Assembly: GCF_006546825.1 (NCBI RefSeq) | Contig: NZ_VICC01000006.1 | Location: 372,001-436,000 of the forward strand | Reading direction: 5' to 3' | Origin: Actinomyces oris | GTDB lineage: Bacteria; Actinomycetota; Actinomycetes; Actinomycetales; Actinomycetaceae | Length of the DNA: 64,000 nt | Shown: one piece after another, positions 51,542-58,374 of the stretch | Layout of the letters: every line of letters starts with the position of its first letter | How positions within the stretch are numbered: position 1 is the first letter of the stretch | Program-made: the position numbers and the translations under genes | Notes under the pieces: generated by a model | Told to the model about the DNA's origin: nothing | Database searches by the model: none | Seen by the model: the letters and a program-made list of their open reading frames with translations, nothing else

Positions 51542-51763
51542 ATGCGCACTGTTCTGGAGACCACCGGTCAGGTCTGCCCCTTCCCCGTCATCGAGGCCGA
51601 AGAGGCCATGGAGGAGCTCAGCGTCGGCGACGAGCTCGTCATCGGCTTCGACTGCACCCAGGGGACTCAGACACTGCCGGCTTGGGCCGCCGACAACGGC
51701 TACACCGTCACCGAGTTCGAGCGCACCGGCGACGCGGCCTGGACCATCACCGTACGCAAGTAA
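51542..51763 (+). CDS. tsuB: TusA-family sulfur carrier, TsuB-like
   Basis: 73-aa SirA/TusA-fold protein with the active cysteine in VCPFPVIEAEEAM (C-P-x-P). Partner proteins of this type accept sulfur from thiosulfate entering through TsuA. The ATG at 51542 follows CAAGGAG. Same strand as tsuA, most likely one mRNA. Confidence 0.9.
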   Translation: MRTVLETTGQVCPFPVIEAEEAMEELSVGDELVIGFDCTQGTQTLPAWAADNGYTVTEFERTGDAAWTITVRK

Positions 51764-51773
51764 GTCGAGCCGC

Positions 51774-51779
51774 TACGGT
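51774..51779 (+). promoter_or_regulatory. -10 box of the aldo/keto reductase gene (leaderless)
   Basis: TACGGT, 7 nt before the ATG at 51787. Confidence 0.45.
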
Positions 51780-51786
51780 TAGGCCT

Positions 51787-52767
51787 ATGGAGCACAGGAG
51801 ACTCGGCCGGACCGGCCTGCGTGTGTCCTCCGTGGGCCTGGGCACGATGACCTGGGGCCGGGACACCGATGAGCTCGAGGCCAAGGAACAACTCGACATC
51901 TTCCTCGATGCCGGGGGCACGCTTGTGGACACCGCCGCCTCCTACGGCGAGGGCGTCAGCGAGGAGGTGATCGGGGCGCTCCTGCGCGAGCACGTGGATC
52001 GCCAGGACCTCGTCCTGGTCTCCAAGGCCGGAGTGCGCACCTGGCGAACCGGGGAGCGGTCCTCGGTGGCTGACGCCTCCCGCGGCTCGCTGCTGGACAC
52101 GCTCGACACCAGCCTGGCCCGCTTGGGCACCGATCACCTGGACCTCCTGCTGGTCCAGGTGCCCGATCCCAGCACCTCCCTGGAGGAGACGGCCCACGCA
52201 CTGAGCCTGGCCGTCTCCTCCGGGCGCACCCGGTACGTGGGCATCGCCAACCACCCCGCCTGGGCTTCGGTGCGCATGCATGATCTGCTCAGCGAGTGCG
52301 GCCGGGGCCCGGGGCTAGCGGCCGTCGAGGTGGAGCACTCGCTGCTCTCCCGAGGTATCGAGCGCGAGCTGCGGCCCGCCTCGCAGGCCCTGGGCTTCGG
52401 CATCCTCGGCTACGCCCCCCTGGGTCGGGGCGTGCTCACCGGCAAGTATCGGGCGACGATTCCACCGGACTCGCGGGCCGCCTCCCCACACCTGCGCTCC
52501 TACGTGTCCCCCTACCTGGGAGACGCACACCGGGGTGTGGTTGAGGCCGTGGCCACTGCCGCCTCGGGCCTGGACCGTAAGCCGGCCGAGGTCGCGCTCG
52601 CCTGGGCCCGCGACGCCCCAGGGATCGCCTCAACCATTGTGGGTGCCCGCACTCCGGCTCAGCTTCAGGGAGTCCTGGCGGCCGACGACCTGGAGCTTCC
52701 GGTTCAGATCCGCCACGCCCTGGACGAGGTCACCTCCGTCCAGCTCGGCTACCCCGAGCGCTTCTAA
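51787..52767 (+). CDS. Aldo/keto reductase
   Basis: NADPH-dependent oxidoreductase family, 326 aa, TIM barrel. Catalytic tetrad positions: Asp in LVDTAASYGEG with the Tyr of the same motif, Lys in LVSKAGV, but the fourth position, usually His in a Q-x-H-x-x-D segment, reads LLLVQVPDPS and is Gln. Cofactor segment near the end IASTIVGARTPAQL is standard. Similar to the YajO/Tas group. Substrate unknown. It starts 23 bp after tsuB and has its own TACGGT box. Confidence 0.85.
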   Translation: MEHRRLGRTGLRVSSVGLGTMTWGRDTDELEAKEQLDIFLDAGGTLVDTAASYGEGVSEEVIGALLREHVDRQDLVLVSKAGVRTWRTGERSSVADASRGSLLDTLDTSLARLGTDHLDLLLVQVPDPSTSLEETAHALSLAVSSGRTRYVGIANHPAWASVRMHDLLSECGRGPGLAAVEVEHSLLSRGIERELRPASQALGFGILGYAPLGRGVLTGKYRATIPPDSRAASPHLRSYVSPYLGDAHRGVVEAVATAASGLDRKPAEVALAWARDAPGIASTIVGARTPAQLQGVLAADDLELPVQIRHALDEVTSVQLGYPERF

Positions 52768-52806
52768 AGCTCCCGGCACTGCTGTGAAGCGGCCCCCTGG
52801 CGAGTA

Positions 52807-53565
52807 TCAGCCCCAGACGAGGGCGATGCGCCTGCCGTCGATCTCATGGACCGGTACATCCATGCCGAAGACCTCGCTCAGACAGTCTCGGGTCATGGTC
52901 TCCTCGGGGGTTCCTTGAAGGACGACCCGGCCCTCACGCATGGCGACGATCCGGTCCGACCATGCGGCGGCCATATTGATGTCATGCATGACAACCACCA
53001 CCGTGCGCTCGAGCTCGTGGGCGGCAGCGCGTAGACGACGCATCATGGCTACCGAGTGGACCATGTCCAGGTTGTTGAGGGGCTCGTCCAGGAGCATATA
53101 GGGAGTCTCCTGGGCCAGCACCATGGCGACAAAGGCCCGCTGGCGCTGCCCACCGGACATCTCGTCGAGGTAGCGGTCGGCCAGCTCTGTCAGGTCCATC
53201 CACTCCAGGGCCTGATCGACGATCGTCTCATCGTGCTCGGTGGGACGTCCCCGGTTGTGCGGATAGCGGCCGAATCCCACGAGGTCACGCACAGTCAGTC
53301 GCACGGCGAGGTGGTTGTCCTGCTTGAGGACGGACAGAACGGTGGCGAGCTGGCGTCCCGGGGCGGTGGCGACGTTCAGACCACCGACTTCCACCGTGCC
53401 GGCGTCGGCTCCCAGGAGTCTGGCGATCACGGACAACAGCGTGGACTTACCAGCCCCGTTGGCACCAACCAGCCCGATGACTCCGCCGGCCGGAAGGTCG
53501 AGATCGACGTCGGAGAGCACCTGACGCTCACCGTAGGACTTGGTAAGGCTACGAACTGCGATCAT
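52807..53565 (-). CDS. Iron-siderophore ABC transporter, ATP-binding protein
   Basis: Cytoplasmic ATPase of the importer, 252 aa. Walker A VGANGAGKSTLLSVI, signature MSGGQRQRAFVAM, Walker B YMLLDEPLNNLD and switch His in VVMHDINMA, of the FepC/FhuC type. Last gene of a four-gene operon; its start overlaps the stop of the second permease (ATGA-type overlap of 4 bp). Confidence 0.93.
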   Translation of the reverse strand: MIAVRSLTKSYGERQVLSDVDLDLPAGGVIGLVGANGAGKSTLLSVIARLLGADAGTVEVGGLNVATAPGRQLATVLSVLKQDNHLAVRLTVRDLVGFGRYPHNRGRPTEHDETIVDQALEWMDLTELADRYLDEMSGGQRQRAFVAMVLAQETPYMLLDEPLNNLDMVHSVAMMRRLRAAAHELERTVVVVMHDINMAAAWSDRIVAMREGRVVLQGTPEETMTRDCLSEVFGMDVPVHEIDGRRIALVWG

Positions 53566-54545
53566 GAACGTCTCCTGGAGCTGATGATGAGGGCGATGAG
53601 GGTGAGCCCGCCGACGAACTCGATGATGACGGACAGGACGTTGTCGGCGTCCAGGACATGAGCCAGCACTGTGTGTCCGGTCACCAGGACGAGCATGGCG
53701 ACGAGTGCCGCCATGGGCACGGTGACCACATGGCGGTTGGTACCGGCGGCCCAGTAGGCCAGGTGGGCAACGAGGAGGCCCAGGAACATGATCGGCCCGA
53801 CCAGGGCCGTGGACACGGATACCAGCACGGCCACCATGACCATCACACGCCGGCTGATACGACGGTGATCGACTCCGAGTGCGGTGGCGACATCGGGCCC
53901 GAGAGCCACGACATCGAGCGCCCGCAGCTCCCGGATCGCCAGAATCGACACGGCGGCGGTCAGGACCAGCGAGAGCACCAGCAGATCGGGGTTGATCGAG
54001 CCGAAGGAGGCGAAGAGCCGGTCCTGAAGGATGAGGAAGTCATTGGGATCCAGAAGCCGCTGGATGAAGGTGGTCCCTGAGCGCAGGAAGGTTCCCAGCA
54101 CGATGCCCAGCAGCACCAATGTGGTCACCGAGCGCCTGGCACCGAGCACGGCACCCATGAGCGCCACGGACACACCGATCATCACCAGAAGTGTCAGGAC
54201 GAACGCACCCAGGTCCGGCAGCGAGGAGAGTCCCGCCGCCCCCAGCACGAGAAGAAGAACCACCTGCAGCAGGGCGTAGAGCGCATCCAGACCGAGAACG
54301 GAGGGCGTGAGGATCCGGTTGCCGGTGACCGTCTGGAACATGACGGTGGACACGCCACTGGCCCATCCCACACACAGCATCGCCCCGAGGGAGGGCAGCC
54401 GGTAGGGCAGGACCAGAAGCGGGTCGAAGGCGTTGATGACCAGGAAGACGCCGCTGGCCACCAGCACCAGGAGCAGGACGACCACCAGGCGGAGGATGGA
54501 ACGCCGGTTCTCCCGGCGACGACGTCCGGACAGCACGTCAGCCAC
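53562..54545 (-). CDS. Iron-siderophore ABC transporter, permease 2 (FecCD family)
   Basis: Polytopic inner-membrane permease of 327 aa, FecCD/BtuC fold: ten hydrophobic segments, MLCVGWASGVSTVMFQTVTGNRILTPS near the N terminus (the conserved GNRLLTP-type loop) and GPIMFLGLLVAHLAYWAAGT in the ATPase-coupling part. The GTG at 54545 overlaps the stop of the upstream permease by 8 bp and is preferred over a far upstream ATG inside that gene. Confidence 0.9.
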   Translation of the reverse strand: MADVLSGRRRRENRRSILRLVVVLLLVLVASGVFLVINAFDPLLVLPYRLPSLGAMLCVGWASGVSTVMFQTVTGNRILTPSVLGLDALYALLQVVLLLVLGAAGLSSLPDLGAFVLTLLVMIGVSVALMGAVLGARRSVTTLVLLGIVLGTFLRSGTTFIQRLLDPNDFLILQDRLFASFGSINPDLLVLSLVLTAAVSILAIRELRALDVVALGPDVATALGVDHRRISRRVMVMVAVLVSVSTALVGPIMFLGLLVAHLAYWAAGTNRHVVTVPMAALVAMLVLVTGHTVLAHVLDADNVLSVIIEFVGGLTLIALIISSRRRS

Positions 54546-55560
54546 GTTCCACACCTCGCAGGATGAGCACGGTGAAGACGCCGGCGCCGACGACCCCCAT
54601 GATGACGGACAGCGGAACCTCGTAGGGGTAGCGGACCACACGTCCGACGACGTCGCACCCCAGCGTCAGAACAGCACCACCGACGGCAATGATCGGAAGA
54701 CTCCGGCGCAGATTGTCCCCCATGAGCCGGGAGACGATGTTGGGTACCACGAGCCCGAGGAAGGGCAGGCTCCCGACCACGACAACGCTGACCGCCGTCA
54801 TGACGGCCGCAGCCATGATCGTGAGGTTGATGGTGCGGTGATAGCTCAGCCCGAGCCCGGTGGCCGTCTCCGCCCCAAGGCTCGCCACAGTGAGGCGGTC
54901 GGCGGCGAGATAGAGCAGCAGGACGATGAGCGCCACCAGCCAGAGCAGCTCATAGCGGCCGGCCAGCACCCGGGACAGGTCGCCGGCCGTCCAGGCCCCT
55001 AGTGACTGCAGCAGGTCGTAGCGCCAGGCCACGAAGGTGGTACCCGCTCCGACCACGCCACCGAGCATGAGGCCGATCAGGGGGACCGTGACGTCATCGG
55101 ACGTGCGCCGGTGGGGCAGCAGTCGCAGGAGCCACAGGAAGACGGCCGAGCCCGCTACCGCGCATGCCGAGGCCACCAGCATCTTCACCAGAACACTGGT
55201 GCCCGGTGCGAAGAGAGCCACCAGCAGCAGCCCGACGACGGCGAACTGAGTCGTGCCTGCCGTGGTCGGGGACACGAAACGGTTGCGCACACTCATCTGC
55301 ATGACGGCGCCCGCCACAGCGATGCCCGAACCGGCGAGCACGGCCGCCAGGGTGCGCGGCACTCTCGAGACCATGAAGAGGCGCATGGAGCGGCCCTGCG
55401 AACCGGTGCGAACCAGATCCACCGGATCGAAGTCCGCCACTCCGATACACACCGACACGAGTCCCAGGACGAGCAGAAGCAGAAGGCCACCGACCAGGAG
55501 CGACAGGCCTGACCGTTGCGACCTGCACCCCCAGGCCGCAACGGGGTTCCTGGGGCTCAT
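54538..55560 (-). CDS. Iron-siderophore ABC transporter, permease 1 (FecCD family)
   Basis: 340 aa, FecCD family. Contains RVPRTLAAVLAGSGIAVAG, MSVRNRFVSPTTAGTTQ and GSLPFLGLVVPNIVSRL, the typical coupling and pore motifs. It pairs with permease 2 as a heterodimeric channel. The start overlaps the stop of the binding-protein gene upstream. Confidence 0.93.
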   Translation of the reverse strand: MSPRNPVAAWGCRSQRSGLSLLVGGLLLLLVLGLVSVCIGVADFDPVDLVRTGSQGRSMRLFMVSRVPRTLAAVLAGSGIAVAGAVMQMSVRNRFVSPTTAGTTQFAVVGLLLVALFAPGTSVLVKMLVASACAVAGSAVFLWLLRLLPHRRTSDDVTVPLIGLMLGGVVGAGTTFVAWRYDLLQSLGAWTAGDLSRVLAGRYELLWLVALIVLLLYLAADRLTVASLGAETATGLGLSYHRTINLTIMAAAVMTAVSVVVVGSLPFLGLVVPNIVSRLMGDNLRRSLPIIAVGGAVLTLGCDVVGRVVRYPYEVPLSVIMGVVGAGVFTVLILRGVERG

Positions 55561-56648
55561 GCGGACAAATCGCCCTTGATCTCCTTGGCCATGCGCAGAC
55601 TGACTCCGAAACCGGCGCCCAGGAGGTACCAGTCGGGGCCGTCAAGGTAGTAGACCTTGTTGTTCTTCCAGGCATTGGTGGCGGTGACCAGCTCGTTGTC
55701 GAGAATCTCCTTGGCCGAGGAGCCCTCTTGCCCGATGGTAGCGTCGCGGTCCAGGACGAAGAGGACATCAGGGTTGGCCTGCCCGATGAACTCGAAGGAG
55801 ACGGCCTCGCCGTGGGTCGCCGCCTCGATGTTCTCAACAGCGGGGGTGACACCGAACTCGTCAAAGATGACGTCAAAGCGGGAGCCCTTGCCGAAGGCAC
55901 TCACCTTGCCGCCGGTGGTGAGAAGGCACAGGCCCTTGCCGGCGTTCTTGGCCACCGTGGCCACCTGAGCCGCAGCATCGGTGAACTCCTTGACCTTGGC
56001 CTGCGCCGCGCTCTTCTTGCCGAAGATCGAGCCGAGGATCGTGGAGTGGCTGGTGAGGATCTCCGTCATCGACGCGGAGGGCTCGTTCTTCTTGCCCTTG
56101 TCTCTGTTGCCGCCCTGGCCACCCTGATCGGGGCTCGCGGCCGCCGTCGCACTCGCACCCCGCGGCTTGACAGTCATGTCGATGGTGGTGAACTTGCTTG
56201 AGAAGTCCTCATAGGACTTGGCGGTCCGGTTCGCCACAATCACCAGGTCCGGCCCGACCTCGGCGATGGCCTCCTGCTTGGGCTCCTTAAGTCCGCCCAC
56301 ATCCTTGTACTTATCGTCCTGGAACTGGGACAGGGACTTGGGCAGGTTGCCACCGGTCTTGGGGATGCCGACGACGAGGTCGGCCAGCCCCAGTGCGGCC
56401 ATGGAGTCCAGGACACCGTAGTCGAGAACGACGACGCGCTGGGGCGCCGCCTTGATCGTGGTCTCCCCTTGGGCATGCTTCACGGTGACCGGGTACGTCA
56501 CCGCCTCTGCGCTCGATCCGGCAGAAGCGGCGCCGGCCCCGGTGCCTGACGAGCTCGACGACTTCGAACCACAGGCGGACAGAGCCAGCAGACCGGCTGT
56601 GGCCGCGGTCGTGGAGAGCAGCTGACGGCGGGACGGAGACATGGGCAT
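55557..56648 (-). CDS. Iron-siderophore ABC transporter, substrate-binding lipoprotein
   Basis: Extracellular lipid-anchored binding protein, 363 aa. Signal SRRQLLSTTAATAGLLALSAC with lipobox LSAC, then a Ser/Gly/Ala linker and a FepB/FecB-type domain: RVVVLDYGVLDSMAALGLADL, EAIAEVGPDLVIV, VLFVLDRDATIG. About 35 residues of Ala/Gly/Gln/Lys-rich sequence (RGASATAAASPDQGGQGGN and on) interrupt the first lobe. The ATG at 56648 has AGGA about 8 nt upstream; an in-frame ATG lies two codons later. First gene of the operon, behind an IdeR-type iron box. Confidence 0.92.
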   Translation of the reverse strand: MPMSPSRRQLLSTTAATAGLLALSACGSKSSSSSGTGAGAASAGSSAEAVTYPVTVKHAQGETTIKAAPQRVVVLDYGVLDSMAALGLADLVVGIPKTGGNLPKSLSQFQDDKYKDVGGLKEPKQEAIAEVGPDLVIVANRTAKSYEDFSSKFTTIDMTVKPRGASATAAASPDQGGQGGNRDKGKKNEPSASMTEILTSHSTILGSIFGKKSAAQAKVKEFTDAAAQVATVAKNAGKGLCLLTTGGKVSAFGKGSRFDVIFDEFGVTPAVENIEAATHGEAVSFEFIGQANPDVLFVLDRDATIGQEGSSAKEILDNELVTATNAWKNNKVYYLDGPDWYLLGAGFGVSLRMAKEIKGDLSA

Positions 56649-56704
56649 CAGGATTCCTATCTTCGTGGGCGACAACCGAGTACAGGTCACAGGCACACAA
56701 CTAC

Positions 56705-56723
56705 TGAGGGAAGGCTTACCTAC
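56705..56723 (-). promoter_or_regulatory. IdeR/DtxR-type iron box
   Basis: Minus strand GTAGGTAAGCCTTCCCTCA matches the DtxR/IdeR consensus TTAGGTWAGSCTWACCTWA at 16 of 19 positions, 57 nt upstream of the binding-protein start. Just upstream is a second palindrome TACGGT-N5-ACCGTA (56737-56721). Iron-dependent repression of the transporter operon is inferred. Confidence 0.65.
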
Positions 56724-56754
56724 GGTATTTAACCGTATCATACCCAGGACAAAG

Positions 56755-56789
56755 CGGTGGGGCCCACTCAAACTGCGTGGACCCCACCG
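56755..56789 (-). terminator. Terminator of the acidic-tail protein gene
   Basis: CGGTGGGG-CCAC and GTGG-CCCCACCG arms (56755-56767, 56777-56789) pair with one mismatch; TTT follows on the minus strand. It separates the upstream gene from the iron operon. Confidence 0.6.
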
Positions 56790-56836
56790 TTGAGAGATGG
56801 ACTTCGGAATGTCGTCCGTCCAGTCAGGGACCTCAG

Positions 56837-57154
56837 TCAGTCCTCGTCGTCGTAGTCCTCGTCATCATCGCTGTCGTCGTAGTCGTCATCATCCTCGTCG
56901 TACTCGCCGTCGCCGTAGTCCTCATCATCGTCATCGTCGTCCTCATCGTCGCCATCGGAGTCGAAGGCCTCGAAGGGGAGCTCGATGCCGTATGCGGTGA
57001 ACAGCGAGTCGTCGTAGGTGAAGAAGGCGTCCTGGAGGGCGTTCTCGGCCGCGACCACGGCCGGGGAGAGCTCGTCACCGGTCGCGGCAGCATCCAGGTG
57101 CGCCTCGAAGGCGGCAATGAGTCGGTTGAGCGCGGACCGCGGATCGTTCGTCAT
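56837..57154 (-). CDS. Conserved small protein with poly-Asp/Glu tail
   Basis: 105 aa. The N-terminal 65 residues are helical (DPRSALNRLIAAFEAHLDAA ... ALQDAFFTYDDSLFTAYG), and about 40 C-terminal residues are nearly all Asp, Glu and Tyr. Related actinobacterial proteins are often labelled as primosome-related, without evidence known to me. The acidic tail could mimic nucleic acid or bind basic proteins or metal. The ATG at 57154 is used; another lies three codons upstream. Confidence 0.75.
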   Translation of the reverse strand: MTNDPRSALNRLIAAFEAHLDAAATGDELSPAVVAAENALQDAFFTYDDSLFTAYGIELPFEAFDSDGDDEDDDDDDEDYGDGEYDEDDDDYDDSDDDEDYDDED

Positions 57155-57225
57155 GTGGGACACACTACCGGCTATCCCCCGCGCAGCGCACAGGTGAACG
57201 GCGTTGCCCGGCCACGTCGACCCGA

Positions 57226-58326
57226 TCAGGCCTTCGACTCGACTCCCAGCTCCTGACGGATGAAGCCCAGGAAGAGGTCCTCTCCCTTGATCTTGCTGGT
57301 CTCCTCGGGGCCGACGACCACGCGCACACCGTCGCGCAGGATCTGGGAGGCACCGCCGTCGGGCCCCAGGGGAAGGATGATCCGCTCGGTTCCGGGCGTG
57401 TAGGTCGCGGAGGGCTCACGGCCCGCGATCATGTCGGCGATGTTGCTGGCGACCACTCGGGCATGGGCACGGGCGGCGTCGGCGCGCTTGGACTCGCGCA
57501 CGTCGGTGATGTCTCCGATAGCCCAGACACCGGGGTGGTCCACCACGCGCAGGTACTCGTCGACGCGGATCGTGCCGTCGTAGTGGCGCACCTCGTCATA
57601 GTCCTCGCTGAGGAATCCGGTGGCGGCCGCCGAGCCGTAGGCGCGGAACCACATGTCGGCCTCGAGCTGGCGCCCGCCCTGGGTGGTGACCCGGAAGGGC
57701 GAGAGCACACCGACGTCGACCGGGGGCAGGAAGCTGAGGGCGTCACCGGTGAGGATCTCCACCCCGCGCTGGGCGAGCTGGTCGGCGATGGCCTCACGAA
57801 TCTCCGGCTTGTAGTCACCGGCCGGCAGGATCCTGTCGGCGGCCTCCAGCATGGTCACCTTGACCTGCGGGAAGGCCGAGGTGATCTCACCGGCCAGCTC
57901 GATACCGACGGCGCCGGCGCCCACGATGAGCACTCGCGAGGACTGCTCGAGGTTGGAGTGGACGCGCTCGATACGGGCCTTGGCGATGACGGAGGAGGAC
58001 TCCATGTGCTTGGCGGGGAAGGGGTAGGCGGTCCCGGTGGCCAGCACCAGGTAGTCGGCCTCGATCTGCCCGTGACCGGAGACCTCGACGGTGGTGCCTC
58101 GCACGGTCAGCGCCGTTCCGTGAACGACGCGCCCGTTGGTGAGGAGCTTGTCGTAGGGCAGGAAGATCTTCTCCGCCCAGTCACGGTCGACCGCAGCGCG
58201 CAGCGCCGCGGCGTGGCTGACGAAGGTGTCCTTCTGCTCCACGAGGGTGACCTCGGCGACGTCGTCGAGGGCCTTGGCGGCGGTGATGCCACCGTATCCA
58301 CCGCCGACGATGGTGACGCGAGCCAT
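57226..58326 (-). CDS. NAD(P)/FAD-dependent oxidoreductase (NDH-2/AIF-like)
   Basis: 366 aa pyridine nucleotide-disulfide oxidoreductase family. FAD-binding VTIVGGGYGGITAAKAL at the N terminus, NAD(P)-binding VLIVGAGAVGIELAGEI in the middle, and the second flavin motif VWAIGDITDV. No redox-active CxxC is visible, and no clear C-terminal membrane helix. It resembles single-subunit NADH:quinone dehydrogenases and AIF-like enzymes; electron acceptor unknown. 48 bp downstream of the M3 peptidase on the same strand. Confidence 0.88.
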   Translation of the reverse strand: MARVTIVGGGYGGITAAKALDDVAEVTLVEQKDTFVSHAAALRAAVDRDWAEKIFLPYDKLLTNGRVVHGTALTVRGTTVEVSGHGQIEADYLVLATGTAYPFPAKHMESSSVIAKARIERVHSNLEQSSRVLIVGAGAVGIELAGEITSAFPQVKVTMLEAADRILPAGDYKPEIREAIADQLAQRGVEILTGDALSFLPPVDVGVLSPFRVTTQGGRQLEADMWFRAYGSAAATGFLSEDYDEVRHYDGTIRVDEYLRVVDHPGVWAIGDITDVRESKRADAARAHARVVASNIADMIAGREPSATYTPGTERIILPLGPDGGASQILRDGVRVVVGPEETSKIKGEDLFLGFIRQELGVESKA

Positions 58327-58374
58327 ATTATGTTCCTTCCGGTGATGAGAGGGTGAAGAAGCGAACTGCGCCTA

